From Candidatus Auribacterota bacterium (GTDB taxonomy: Bacteria; Auribacterota; Tritonobacteria; UBA1439), in assembly GCA_026392015.1 (NCBI GenBank), contig JAPLCW010000004.1:1-46989 (forward strand): a DNA stretch of 46,989 nt, given 5' to 3'. Both the position numbers and the translations under genes were made by a program. Shown piece after piece: positions 28,014-36,359 of the stretch. Positions within the stretch are counted from its first letter, which is position 1; each line of letters opens with the position of its first letter. The notes under the pieces were generated by a model. That model saw nothing but the letters and a program-made list of their open reading frames with translations, ran no database searches and was not told the origin of the DNA.

Positions 28014-28559
28014 ATGAATTTTCTGGAGCTCACGCGACATAGAAGCAGCGTGCGGCGCTACGCCGCGAAGCCGGTGCCGAGGGAAGTTATTGACCGCTGC
28101 CTTGAAGCAGCCAGGCTTGCCCCCTCGGCGTGTAATTCCCAGCCCTGGTCATTCATCGTTATCGACAACAGTGAGATACTCGGAAAGTTGGCGGACGAGG
28201 CGTTCTCCGGCATCTACAAAATGAACTCATTCACGCGGCAGGCAGCCGTGCTTATCGCGGTTGTTACGGAGCGCTCTGTCTACTCTGCGCTGCTGGGCGG
28301 ATATCTGAGGGGAACGCAGTACAGCTTGATCGACATCGGCATTGCGTGTGAACACCTGGTGCTCCAGGCAACAGAGGAAGGTCTCGGGAGCTGCTGGATC
28401 GGTTGGTTCAACGAGCGCGCAGTCAAGAAGTTCCTGCGCCTGCCTCGCAACGTCAAAGTAGACATCATGATAAGCCTCGGCTATCCCCAACAGGGAGAAG
28501 AGAGGCAAAAGACACGGAAGAACCTTGACCAGATTCGACGCTATTACAATGAGTGTTGA
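28014..28559 (+). CDS. nitroreductase family protein
   Basis: FMN-dependent nitroreductase fold, 181 aa. The N-terminal RHRSSVRRYAAKPVPREVID and APSACNSQPWSFIVI give the FMN phosphate and ring contacts; the C-terminal part has GSCWIGWFNERAVKKFL and IMISLGYP. Natural substrates of this family vary (quinones, flavins, nitro compounds) and cannot be assigned. A good AGAGAGGGAGGG precedes the ATG. It stands alone between two repeats. Confidence 0.92.
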   Translation: MNFLELTRHRSSVRRYAAKPVPREVIDRCLEAARLAPSACNSQPWSFIVIDNSEILGKLADEAFSGIYKMNSFTRQAAVLIAVVTERSVYSALLGGYLRGTQYSLIDIGIACEHLVLQATEEGLGSCWIGWFNERAVKKFLRLPRNVKVDIMISLGYPQQGEERQKTRKNLDQIRRYYNEC

Positions 28560-28580
28560 TGACAAATCCAAAATAAGAAT

Positions 28581-28663
28581 GGCGATTATGCGATTGAGTG
28601 ATTAGGCGATTGGGTTAAAGCAGTAAACACCTAATCGCTTAATTGCCCAATCGCTCAATCGCC
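28581..28663. repeat. inverted GGCGATT..AATCGCC repeat
   Basis: The left arm (28581-28615, GGCGATTATGCGATTGAGTG and onward) and right arm (28629-28663, ending CAATCGCTCAATCGCC) are imperfect inverted copies built from GCGATT steps around a 13-nt loop. The structure could serve as a bidirectional terminator between the nitroreductase gene and metF. Confidence 0.7.
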
Positions 28664-28711
28664 AAGATAATCAGCGTATTGTGTCATCGCCTTTTCTCGA
28701 AGACCGTAAAC

Positions 28712-28720
28712 TGCTATAAT
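28712..28720 (+). promoter_or_regulatory. extended -10 promoter of metF
   Basis: TGCTATAAT is a perfect extended -10 (TGnTATAAT) about 63 bp upstream of the metF GTG, with no obvious -35. It is the same promoter type as in front of recA. Confidence 0.6.
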
Positions 28721-28782
28721 GTGCGCATTGCCTGGCGAGCGGACAGGAGAGATACCACCACCTTCGAGAAAGGATTTACGGC

Positions 28783-29661
28783 GTGCGCATATCAGAGTTG
28801 CTTCGGGGGACAAAGCCGTTCCTATCCCTGGAGTTCTTCCCCCCGAAGGACAAACTCCAATGGCCCGATTTCTTCAAGGCCGTGGAGAAATTGAGGGCGT
28901 TGCATCCCCTCTTTGTGTCCGTCACCTATGGTGCCATGGGGAGCACCCGTGCCAACACACTGGAGATCGTCTCACGGCTAAAGAACGATTTTGGGCTGGA
29001 GACGATGGCTCACCTGACCTGCATCGGCGCGTCGAGGGAAGGCCTTTCCTCCTTTCTCGATGAGCTGGTTGGCGCGGGCGTTGACAATGTACTCGCTCTC
29101 CGTGGCGACCTCCCTCAGGAGGGTTCCCCGCGGGATATCGCACGCATGGACTTCCAGTGCGCCTCTGATCTCGTTGCCTATATCCGCGGCCACTATCCCT
29201 CTCTGGGAATCGGCGTCGCCGCATACCCCGAAGGCCATCCCGAAGCGCCCAGCCAAAAAGGGGATCTTTCCTTCCTGAAGCGCAAGCTTGAGACAGGTGC
29301 GGATTTTGCCATCACTCAACTATTCTTCGACAATGACCACTACTGGGAATTCATGCGCCGCGCCAGAGAGATCGGCGTCGAAAAGCCGGTCATCCCCGGC
29401 ATACTCCCCATTTTAAATCTGGGGAACGTTCAGAAGGTAATTTCCCTCAGTAACTCACAGATATCCGCTCCTCTGCGCGAGAGGCTCCGGAAGGCTATGG
29501 AGAGCGGCGGGCCTGCGGCCGTGAAGGTGCTTGGCATCCGGCACGCAGCGGAACAAGCCCAGGGTCTCATTGACGGAGGCGCCCCGGGCGTGCATCTCTA
29601 TACACTGAACAAGGCCGACGCATGCCTGGAAATCGCAAGAAAATTACAGATTCCGACGTAA
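28783..29661 (+). CDS. metF: 5,10-methylenetetrahydrofolate reductase
   Basis: MetF, 292 aa, FAD-dependent TIM-barrel that makes 5-methyl-THF for methionine synthesis. Motifs are LSLEFFPPKD, FVSVTYGAMGSTRANTLEI, HLTCIGASREGL, NVLALRGD (the FAD/folate region), AAYPEGHPEAPS, ETGADFAITQLFFDND and PGILPILNLGNVQKV. The start is GTG at 28783 with AAAGGA about 9 bp upstream. The 3' side ends in a palindromic repeat. Confidence 0.97.
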   Translation: MRISELLRGTKPFLSLEFFPPKDKLQWPDFFKAVEKLRALHPLFVSVTYGAMGSTRANTLEIVSRLKNDFGLETMAHLTCIGASREGLSSFLDELVGAGVDNVLALRGDLPQEGSPRDIARMDFQCASDLVAYIRGHYPSLGIGVAAYPEGHPEAPSQKGDLSFLKRKLETGADFAITQLFFDNDHYWEFMRRAREIGVEKPVIPGILPILNLGNVQKVISLSNSQISAPLRERLRKAMESGGPAAVKVLGIRHAAEQAQGLIDGGAPGVHLYTLNKADACLEIARKLQIPT

Positions 29662-29694
29662 GGGGTCACTAATGGGGCGCTCGTTGATGAATAT

Positions 29695-29756
29695 GTCATT
29701 CCTGCGAAAGCAGGAATCCAAGTTTTATGCTGGATCCCTGCTTTCGCAGGGATGAC
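29695..29756. repeat. GTCATTCCTGCGAAAGCAGG palindromic repeat
   Basis: A 62-bp palindrome that starts GTCATTCCTGCGAAAGCAGG and ends CCTGCTTTCGCAGGGATGAC, the two halves being inverted copies. Same family as 2391-2480 and 31154-31214. Confidence 0.85.
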
Positions 29757-29859
29757 AACTGAAATTAATACCTCCCATATAATAAGTGGCCCATTACTTT
29801 CAGGCATAACTATCGCCGGAAATCTAGCAAGGGGGTTACGCGAGCGAAGCGTGTGCGTC

Positions 29860-30777
29860 ATGGATACCGCATTCCTTATCATCACCAACCGTTGTACGAA
29901 GAGGTGTTCGTTCTGTTTTTATTCCACAGGATACCAGACTTATCCGGAGCGGGAAATGGGTGACCCGGAAATGCTCACCGCGATTGGAAAACTCGCGGCG
30001 CTCGGAATCACCAATCTCATTATCACGGGAGGGGAGCCTCTCCTTCGCCGGGAACTTATCCCGTTGATCCGCAGTGCGGGGGAACTGGGGATGACGAGAC
30101 TCATCCTCACCAACGGGGATTTGCTCGACGAGCGGATCATCGGAGAATTCATCGCGTGCGGGTTGGAGGGGTTGTCGATATCAGTCAACAGTATGCACGA
30201 TGCGAGAAAGATCGAGCGATGTGCAGCATTGTTGCAGCGGTCCGGACGCGTGCGTGTAACCGTGACGAAAGTCATTAGCAGGGAAAACTTCCGGGATATT
30301 GGGGCGATCTATCGCTGGGCTGTTTCACGGGGACTGGGGATAATCATCCAACCCGCGTACCTGCCCGAGCACTCCGCGTTGTTCAAAACGCTCTCCCCGC
30401 ACCATCTCAGCCGGAGTGAGTTGCAGGAACTCACCCCAATCCTTGGATCCTGGGGGAATAGGCAAAGGGTGGCCGCCTATGTCGGGTTCATATTCGGCCT
30501 CTACAAGTTGGGCCCCGATTTAAAACCCGCGCACTGCGGCATGGGGACTTCCGCTCTTGTTCTGGACTCGGATGGTTCCGTCTATCCGTGTTTCCACAGG
30601 CGCGACCTTCCGGCAGGCAATATTCTCAGCGATCCACCCGAAAGCATCCGGAATAGGTTGGAAAGCATGCGTAAATCGTTGCAGGCGGCACCGTGTTATG
30701 GAGAGCACTGCGTCTCCCTTTTTATCGGCTATCCAGAATCGGGGGATAAAAGATCAGAGACTTCACCAGAGGGGTGA
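29860..30777 (+). CDS. radical SAM protein with SPASM/twitch-like C-terminus
   Basis: 305 aa from ATG 29860 (MDTAFLIITNRC); the open frame extends upstream into a repeat. The 4Fe-4S SAM motif CTKRCSFC (Cys12, 16, 19), GGEPLLR and the ISVNS strand define the radical SAM barrel. The C-terminal Cys set (HCGMGTSALVLDSDGSVYPC with CYGEHC further on) is a SPASM/twitch auxiliary-cluster pattern, as in peptide-modifying and heme-pathway enzymes. No precursor peptide gene was found next to it, so no substrate is proposed. The Shine-Dalgarno is weak, and a GTG at 29851 is an alternative start. Confidence 0.85.
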   Translation: MDTAFLIITNRCTKRCSFCFYSTGYQTYPEREMGDPEMLTAIGKLAALGITNLIITGGEPLLRRELIPLIRSAGELGMTRLILTNGDLLDERIIGEFIACGLEGLSISVNSMHDARKIERCAALLQRSGRVRVTVTKVISRENFRDIGAIYRWAVSRGLGIIIQPAYLPEHSALFKTLSPHHLSRSELQELTPILGSWGNRQRVAAYVGFIFGLYKLGPDLKPAHCGMGTSALVLDSDGSVYPCFHRRDLPAGNILSDPPESIRNRLESMRKSLQAAPCYGEHCVSLFIGYPESGDKRSETSPEG

Positions 30778-30910
30778 TCCGGGGTTTGTCATCGGTTCGG
30801 AACCCCGCTATCGGGAGATGACAAGGCATTCCACTATATGGTGTTGATTCATTCCGTGCGGAGAGACTCGCTATGACAACTTGTGAGTATCCGCCATCTC
30901 GAGAGCGTAA

Positions 30911-31114
30911 TGGGTCAGTTTCATGGGGGTATATAAACCACGGATGAACACGGATGGACACGGATTGGCTCACCTTATTCAATTGTGGGAGGGGCATCTT
31001 GCCCCTATTATCGCGGATGGAAGCCGCTCCCACAGTGTTAATCCGTGTTCATCCGTGGTTATAATAAAAGCTGCATATCCGGACAAAGTCAGCAGCCACA
31101 AGCGTAACTGACCC
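30911..31114. repeat. nested palindromic repeat, three layers
   Basis: The outer layer is TGGGTCAGTT / TAACTGACCCA (30911 and about 31104). The middle layer is AACCACGGATGAACACGGAT / ATCCGTGTTCATCCGTGGTT (30936-30955 and 31041-31060). The inner layer is TGTGGGAGGGGC / GCCGCTCCCACA (30983 and about 31023-31034). The inner module also occurs at 27687-27738. No gene is present. Confidence 0.8.
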
Positions 31115-31153
31115 AGTATTCGAAAGCATAAGGCCTCAGTCTCAGGGGGGCAT

Positions 31154-31214
31154 GTCACTCCTGCGAAAGCAGGAGTCCAGGCTTTACGCACGATTCCCGC
31201 TTCCGCGGGAATGA
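31154..31214. repeat. GTCACTCCTGCGAAAGCAGG palindromic repeat
   Basis: The two halves GTCACTCCTGCGAAAGCAGG and CCCGCTTCCGCGGGAATGAC are inverted copies. Third member of the family at 2391 and 29695. Confidence 0.85.
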
Positions 31215-31259
31215 CTACCCCAGTGTAACTGAGGACATACTCGAGAGCTATCAATCCAT

Positions 31260-31288
31260 TTGACGTAAGCGCAATAAGTTAGTACATT
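31260..31288 (+). promoter_or_regulatory. candidate sigma-70 promoter of the alcohol dehydrogenase operon
   Basis: TTGACG (31260-31265) and TACATT (31283-31288) are separated by exactly 17 bp. A start site near 31295 would leave a short leader of about 13 bases before the ATG at 31308. This could drive the run from the dehydrogenase to trpF. Confidence 0.45.
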
Positions 31289-31307
31289 TTTGAGGCCCGT
31301 AGGTATA

Positions 31308-32279
31308 ATGAGAGCCCTTTTCTTCGATGGAAAATTAAAGTTCACGGCGGAACACCCTCGCCCTGAGAGGTCAGACCAGGAGGCATGCGTCGCGGTTTCG
31401 CTCGCGGGAATTTGTGCCACGGACATAGAGATTGTCAAGGGGTACATGGGATTCCGTGGAATCCTCGGCCATGAGTTTGTGGGAAAGGTTTTAGAGAGCG
31501 GGAGGAGCGAGCTGGTCGGCAAAAGGGTCGTGGGCGAGATCAACTGCCCCTGCGGGAGCTGCGAGCTCTGTCGTCGCGGATTGGGTAATCATTGCCCTGA
31601 GAGGAGCGTGCTGGGGATAAAGAACAGGGATGGGGCCTTCGCGGAGTATCTCGTTCTCCCGGACAAGAACCTCCATCTGGTTCCGGATACGGTCTCTGAT
31701 CGGGATGCTGTGTTCAGCGAGCTTCTGGCGGCTGCCTGTCGAGCATTCGAACAGGCTAATATACGCGAGGGCGAGCAGGTCGCGGTGCTCGGTGACGGGA
31801 GGCTGGGATTGCTCATCGCGGCGGTTTTCATTGCCCACGGAGTTGAGATCACTGTTATCGGGAAACATGGAGAGAAGCTCGCCATTGCGCATGGATGGGG
31901 GGCGAGGACAGAGCTGATTCCGGGAGATCCGCGGGATCTGAGGGCCGACATTGTGGTGGATGCCACGGGTTCCGCGTCGGGGCTCGCATACGCGATGGAG
32001 ATGGTACGCCCCGGGGGGAGGATCGTCATGAAAACGACCATCGCGGCGCCGCATGCGCTTTCTCTCGCCCCGTTGGTTGTGAACGAGATTACCCTTATCG
32101 GTTCCCGATGCGGTTCGTTCGATCACGCACTCGCGCTCCTTGCGGGGAAGAGGGTGGGGGTAGGCGCTCTGATCAGCGCGGAGTATCCGTTGGAGCGGGC
32201 AGAGGAAGCATTCAAGAGAGCAGGAAGCGGCGGCGCTCTGAAGGTGTTATTCGACATCTCCGGACACCACACCGGATGA
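31308..32279 (+). CDS. zinc-dependent alcohol dehydrogenase family protein
   Basis: Medium-chain dehydrogenase, 323 aa from ATG 31308. Catalytic zinc residues are Cys36 (GICATDIE), and His55-Glu56 in ILGHEFVGKV. The structural zinc motif is CGSCELCRRGLGNHC (Cys82, 85, 88, 96). The Rossmann part has VAVLGDGRLGLLIA and VVDATGSASGL. The substrate is unknown; threonine or polyol dehydrogenase-like members look similar. Spacing to the next gene is an ATGA overlap, so it is coupled to the Mut7-C gene. Confidence 0.92.
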   Translation: MRALFFDGKLKFTAEHPRPERSDQEACVAVSLAGICATDIEIVKGYMGFRGILGHEFVGKVLESGRSELVGKRVVGEINCPCGSCELCRRGLGNHCPERSVLGIKNRDGAFAEYLVLPDKNLHLVPDTVSDRDAVFSELLAAACRAFEQANIREGEQVAVLGDGRLGLLIAAVFIAHGVEITVIGKHGEKLAIAHGWGARTELIPGDPRDLRADIVVDATGSASGLAYAMEMVRPGGRIVMKTTIAAPHALSLAPLVVNEITLIGSRCGSFDHALALLAGKRVGVGALISAEYPLERAEEAFKRAGSGGALKVLFDISGHHTG

Positions 32280-32764
32280 GTGGACAAGGTAGCTGCGAGA
32301 GGCCGGTGTTCATCGCCGACCATATGCTGGGAAAGCTCGCGCGCTGGCTGCGGATAGTCGGTTACGATACCGTATTTTCTCCGCGCTTTTCAGATGCGGA
32401 TATCGCGCGTGTTGCGCTGCGGGAGAAGAGGATCGTGCTCACGCGGGATAGGGGACTCGTCGCGCGCGCAGCCGTTACACGGTGCATTTTCATCCGGAGC
32501 CAGGAGCACGGAGACCAGCTGCGGCAGGTGTTCGAGGTTCTGAATCTGACACCGGATGCGGGGAGGATTTTCAGTATATGCCCTGTCTGCAACCGGAGCG
32601 TGACAGCCGTAGAAAAAGAGAGTGTGCGGGGGGCTGTCCCGGAATATGTTTTTGAAACAAAGGAAAATTTTTCGAAGTGTCCTGAGTGCGGAAGAGTCTT
32701 TTGGCGGGGGACTCACCACCAGCGCACGATTGCAAAATTCATGAAGATTTTTCGGAAGGGGTGA
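32276..32764 (+). CDS. Mut7-C RNAse domain protein
   Basis: 162 aa from ATG 32276, which overlaps the dehydrogenase stop. The N-terminal PIN-like fold has FIADHMLGKLARWLRIVGYD, FSDADIA and IVLTRDRGLVARA, with acidic residues at 15, 40 and 58 as in Mut7-C. A C-terminal zinc ribbon follows (CPVC at 102-105 and CPEC at 135-138), ending HHQRTIAKFMK. These proteins are predicted ribonucleases; no substrate has been settled to my knowledge. It lies between metabolic genes without obvious link. Confidence 0.92.
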   Translation: MSGQGSCERPVFIADHMLGKLARWLRIVGYDTVFSPRFSDADIARVALREKRIVLTRDRGLVARAAVTRCIFIRSQEHGDQLRQVFEVLNLTPDAGRIFSICPVCNRSVTAVEKESVRGAVPEYVFETKENFSKCPECGRVFWRGTHHQRTIAKFMKIFRKG

Positions 32765-32767
32765 ACG

Positions 32768-33280
32768 ATGAGCAGACTGGTTGCATCACTGGTTTTGTTT
32801 GCGGCATTTCAGGGGGCCGGGATAGCGGAAGAGATACAGGTGCCCGCGCCCGACGGGAGCACCCTTAGCCTGAAGGCGTCCGACATCACACGCGATGAGC
32901 AGGGGAACATCAATGCACGCGGCAGGGTTGAGGTGGCGCATTCCTCTGTCTCGATTGCCTGTGTGGGGACAGTCACGGTGAGTGTCTCCGGCGGCAAATT
33001 TTCAAGCCTTGAGGCTCAGGGAATAATCGAGGCAGTTTCGGGAGACAAGAAGCTCTGGGGGCAGCACCTCTACTATGAGCAGCCACGCCATCTGATCACG
33101 GTAAGCGGCGAACCGCGCGCGCAGCAGGGGGGCACCCGCTATAGTGCTGAAAAGAGGATCCTCTGCTACCTGGAGACGGGGGTAATGAAATTCGAGCCTA
33201 AGGCGCAAATTTTCATTGAGAAGAATCCCGAACACGGCAAGAAGAAGCCCGGGAAGGGAAGGTTCTTTGGATTATTCTGA
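32768..33280 (+). CDS. OstA/LptA-like periplasmic protein
   Basis: 170 aa with a signal peptide (about 1-20, hydrophobic LVASLVLFAAFQGAGIA). The body has repeated short beta strands of the LptA/LptC beta-jellyroll type: GNINARGRVEVAHSSVSIAC, LEAQGIIEAVSGDKKLWGQ, LITVSGEPRAQQGG, RYSAEKRILCYLETG. This suggests a role in lipopolysaccharide transport across the periplasm and is the main hint for a two-membrane cell. The C-terminus is Lys/Gly-rich. GGAAGGGG precedes the ATG. It overlaps the trpC start by 14 bp, so it is in the trp transcript. LptA or LptC identity is not decided. Confidence 0.75.
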   Translation: MSRLVASLVLFAAFQGAGIAEEIQVPAPDGSTLSLKASDITRDEQGNINARGRVEVAHSSVSIACVGTVTVSVSGGKFSSLEAQGIIEAVSGDKKLWGQHLYYEQPRHLITVSGEPRAQQGGTRYSAEKRILCYLETGVMKFEPKAQIFIEKNPEHGKKKPGKGRFFGLF

Positions 33281-34061
33281 CCCGGGGAGGGACATCCTCT
33301 CGGAGATTGTGTGCTCGACACGCGAATCTCTCGAACATCGCAAAAAGCTCACCCCACTCGAAACGCTCCTCCCGAAAGCCAGGGGGACGACGAAGCGTGA
33401 TTTCCTCCAGGCGCTGAGGGGAGAAGGCATTTCAGTAATTGCCGAGTTAAAAAAGGCCTCACCATCCGCCGGGGTGCTGCGACCGGAGTATGATCCTGCC
33501 GCGATTGCACATGCATACGAAAAGGGCGGTGCGGCGGCGCTATCCGTACTCACCGAGGAAAACTATTTCCAGGGGAGGCTCGCGCACCTCACTATGGCGA
33601 AGCAGGCTGTATCGCTGCCGGTGCTCCGGAAAGACTTCATTATAGATGAATACCAGATATTCGAATCCGCGGCCGCGGGGGCTGATGCGGTGCTGCTCAT
33701 CGCACGCATCCTCAGCCGCGAGCAACTGAAGCGCTATGTTCAGCTCTGCCGGGAGCTCCGGATATCAGCGCTCGTCGAGGTGCACACGGAAGAGGATGTG
33801 CCGAGCGCGCTTGGATCGGGAGCGAGAATCATAGGGATCAACAACCGCGATCTGAAGAGCCTCACCGTCAGTATAGAAAGATCGCTCGCACTTAAGGACA
33901 TGATTCCCCCGGACCGGACGATTGTGAGCGAAAGCGGAATCAGGGGGAGAGGGGATATCGAGAGGCTCGCGCGCGGGGGGATTCATGCAGTGCTCATCGG
34001 AGAGCATTTCCTGAGGGCGGAGGATCCAGGTCGCGCGCTCACGGATCTGTTGAGGGAGTAG
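33267..34061 (+). CDS. trpC: indole-3-glycerol phosphate synthase
   Basis: TrpC TIM-barrel, about 264 aa. The start is chosen as TTG 33267 (LDYSDPGRDILSEIV) with GGGAAGG ahead; the earlier in-frame TTG at 33216 lies deep inside the previous gene. Motifs are VIAELKKASPSAGVL (catalytic Lys), ALSVLTEENYFQG, VLRKDFIIDEYQIFE, ALVEVHTEED, IGINNRDLKSL and IVSESGI with the phosphate-binding GIHAVLIGEHFL. It cyclises carboxyphenylamino-deoxyribulose phosphate to indoleglycerol phosphate. Confidence 0.96.
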   Translation: MDYSDPGRDILSEIVCSTRESLEHRKKLTPLETLLPKARGTTKRDFLQALRGEGISVIAELKKASPSAGVLRPEYDPAAIAHAYEKGGAAALSVLTEENYFQGRLAHLTMAKQAVSLPVLRKDFIIDEYQIFESAAAGADAVLLIARILSREQLKRYVQLCRELRISALVEVHTEEDVPSALGSGARIIGINNRDLKSLTVSIERSLALKDMIPPDRTIVSESGIRGRGDIERLARGGIHAVLIGEHFLRAEDPGRALTDLLRE

Positions 34062-34068
34062 ATGGGGT

Positions 34069-34710
34069 ATGGTGAAGGTGAAGATCTGCGGGATTACCAC
34101 CCTCGACGACGCCCGTGCCGCGGTGAGTGCGGGCGCCGATGCAATCGGGTTAGTCTTCGCCCCAAGCCCGCGCCGGATCTCCCCTGAAAGGGCGAGGGAG
34201 ATTGTCAATTCCCTCCCCCCCTTCGTCTTAACCGTGGGTGTGTGTGTCAACGAGAGTCCTGAACGGGTGCGAGAGATTATCTCTTCCTGCGGTGTGCACT
34301 ACATTCAGTTTCATGGGGATGAACCTCCCGAGGTCTGCAATGCCTTCGGGAAATCAGCAATCAAGGCGGTGAGGATGCGCGATGCCGACAGCCTGCGCGG
34401 TATGGAGCGCTATCGGGTCGCCGCATTATTGCTCGATAGTTATGTAAAGGGCATCCACGGGGGGACGGCGGAAACATTCCCATGGGCGCATGCGGCAGGG
34501 GCACACTCGCTTGGCATGCCGATCATTCTCTCTGGCGGGCTGAACGCACAGAATGTCGTGGAGGCGGTGAAGGCGGTGCGGCCGTTCGCGGTGGATGTGA
34601 GCAGCGGAGTGGAGTCGGAGCCCGGGAAGAAGGACCACCGCCTCATGGCCGAATTTATACGCCTCGCGAAATCAGTGGAAAATGATAATCGCGGCAATAA
34701 GGAAAGCTAA
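34069..34710 (+). CDS. trpF: phosphoribosylanthranilate isomerase
   Basis: TrpF TIM-barrel, 213 aa. The N-terminal VKVKICGITTLDDA carries the catalytic Cys. Also seen are GLVFAPSPRRISPERA, VGVCVNE, IQFHGDE, LLLDSYVKGIHGGTAETFPW, ILSGGL and VDVSSGVES. It follows trpC by 7 bp. The stop codon TAA directly touches the start of the repeat at 34710, so the last residues (ENDNRGNKES) may be non-native. Confidence 0.97.
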   Translation: MVKVKICGITTLDDARAAVSAGADAIGLVFAPSPRRISPERAREIVNSLPPFVLTVGVCVNESPERVREIISSCGVHYIQFHGDEPPEVCNAFGKSAIKAVRMRDADSLRGMERYRVAALLLDSYVKGIHGGTAETFPWAHAAGAHSLGMPIILSGGLNAQNVVEAVKAVRPFAVDVSSGVESEPGKKDHRLMAEFIRLAKSVENDNRGNKES

Positions 34711-34862
34711 ACCGCGGATTGCGCGGATTTCGCGGATTGAAAAAGCCGAATTGATAGTAACCACGGATGAACACGGCCAACGTAAAGGCCAGGGAGTCAG
34801 TTGAGAGCAGTAGGGTTTCTGATGTTGTTTTAATCCGCATAATCCGCGTAATCCGCGGTTAA
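34710..34862. repeat. composite palindromic repeat, copy 1 upstream of trpB
   Basis: It begins AACCGCGGATTGCGCGGATT and ends CCGCGTAATCCGCGGTTAA. The middle is GTAACCACGGATGAACACGG followed by AAAGGCCAGGGAGTCAGTT. A second copy follows at 34943-35098 with the same module order. No gene is present between trpF and trpB. Confidence 0.8.
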
Positions 34863-34942
34863 AGAACATATAATCATAGAGACCATCGAGAATTCTGAGG
34901 TAGTGTATTAGTGGCTTCAGTGTTCTCAGTGGTTTAAGGTTG

Positions 34943-35098
34943 TAACCGCAGATTGTGCGGATTTGACGGATTAGAAAAGCTGAATTGTATAGTAACCACG
35001 GATGAACACCGATAAACACGGCCAGTTTAAAGGCCGGGGAGGCAGTTTTGAGCAGCAGGCCTTCTGGCGTTGTTTTAATCCGCGCAATCCGCGGTTAA
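34943..35098. repeat. composite palindromic repeat, copy 2 upstream of trpB
   Basis: It starts AACCGCAGATTGTGCGGATT and ends AATCCGCGCAATCCGCGGTT, with the same middle as copy 1 (GTAACCACGGATGAACACCG, AAAGGCCGGGGAGGCAGTT). The copies are direct repeats about 233 bp apart, each being a near-palindrome. Confidence 0.8.
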
Positions 35099-35168
35099 AA
35101 ACGTATAACCTCGATTTTGTCATTTGGATTTTGACATTTGTTATTACTTCTTATCTCGGTGTGCAGTT

Positions 35169-36359
35169 ATGAAAATGCCTGACAGGAGAGGATATTTCGG
35201 GGCTTTCGGAGGCCGGTTTGTGCCGGAAACACTCATTCCCGCGCTCCAGGCCCTGGAACGCGAATTTGCCGAGGCCCGTCGCAATAGAAGGTTCCAGGCT
35301 GAGCTGCGAGATTATCTCCACAACTATGCCGGCCGGCCCACCGCCCTCACTTTCGCGAGCGAGCTCACACGTTTCCTCGGAGGGGCTATGGTGTACCTCA
35401 AACGCGAAGATCTCGCGTTCACCGGCGCGCACAAGATCAACAACTGCCTCGGCCAGGTGCTGCTTGCCAGGAAGATGGGGAAGAGGAGAGTCATTGCCGA
35501 AACCGGCGCGGGGCAGCACGGCGTCGCTACCGCGACCGTCGCTGCCAAGTTCGGCCTGGAATGCGTCATCTATATGGGCGAAGAAGACATGAATCGCCAG
35601 GCGCTCAACGTGTTCCGCATGGAGCTCCTTGGGGCAACTGTCATCCCTGTTCGGAGCGGCAGCCGGACGCTCAAGGACGCAATAGACGAGGCAATGCGGG
35701 ATTGGGTCACGCACGTGGGAGATACGCACTACGTGCTGGGAACGGTCACGGGACCACACCCGTATCCGCTGATGGTGAGGGAATTCCAGCGCGTCATCGG
35801 CAAGGAGGCAAAGAGACAGATACTGCGCGCCGCGGGGCGCCTTCCCGACTGTCTCATTGCCTGTGTCGGTGGAGGAAGCAATGCGATCGGTCTCTTTTAC
35901 GACTTTCTGCCTCATCGGGCGGTGCGCATGGTGGGCGTCGAAGCCGGAGGGCTCGGGGTGAAGAGCGGGAAGCACGCAGCGCGCTTCGATGGGGGGCGGC
36001 CGGGAATCTTCCATGGCAGCCTGAGCTACGTTATCCAGGACGCGGCCGGCCAAGTGAGAACAACGCACTCCGTCTCCGCGGGGCTCGACTATGCGGGGGT
36101 CGGCCCCGAGCACAGCTATCTGCAGCAATCCGGAAGGGTGAAATATGCAAGCGTTACGGACAGGGAAGCCGTGGAAGGTTTCAGGCTCCTGAGCGAGACA
36201 GAGGGAATCATCCCTGCGCTCGAAACTGCGCATGCGGTCGCGTACGCGAGAAAGGCTATCCCGCGGATGAGAAAGAATCAACTGGTGATAATCAATATCT
36301 CCGGCAGGGGCGATAAAGACGTAGAAACCGTCAAGGGGATTATCAAGGCCCGCACATGA
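35169..36359 (+). CDS. trpB: tryptophan synthase beta subunit
   Basis: TrpB1, 396 aa from ATG 35169 ([20 protein letters not shown]); the frame open to 35124 adds only repeat-derived residues. The PLP-lysine is in TGAHKINN (Lys89), with [36 protein letters not shown] and the phosphate-binding VGGGSNAIG. The indole tunnel region [12 protein letters not shown] and the C-terminal ISGRGDKD are also present. The Shine-Dalgarno is weak. It overlaps trpA by 4 bp. Confidence 0.97.
   Translation: MKMPDRRGYFGAFGGRFVPETLIPALQALEREFAEARRNRRFQAELRDYLHNYAGRPTALTFASELTRFLGGAMVYLKREDLAFTGAHKINNCLGQVLLARKMGKRRVIAETGAGQHGVATATVAAKFGLECVIYMGEEDMNRQALNVFRMELLGATVIPVRSGSRTLKDAIDEAMRDWVTHVGDTHYVLGTVTGPHPYPLMVREFQRVIGKEAKRQILRAAGRLPDCLIACVGGGSNAIGLFYDFLPHRAVRMVGVEAGGLGVKSGKHAARFDGGRPGIFHGSLSYVIQDAAGQVRTTHSVSAGLDYAGVGPEHSYLQQSGRVKYASVTDREAVEGFRLLSETEGIIPALETAHAVAYARKAIPRMRKNQLVIINISGRGDKDVETVKGIIKART

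Noticed and set aside
31895..32275. Long upstream extension of the Mut7-C frame
   Set aside because: Lies wholly inside the dehydrogenase gene in another frame; the ATGA overlap at 32276 gives a natural start.
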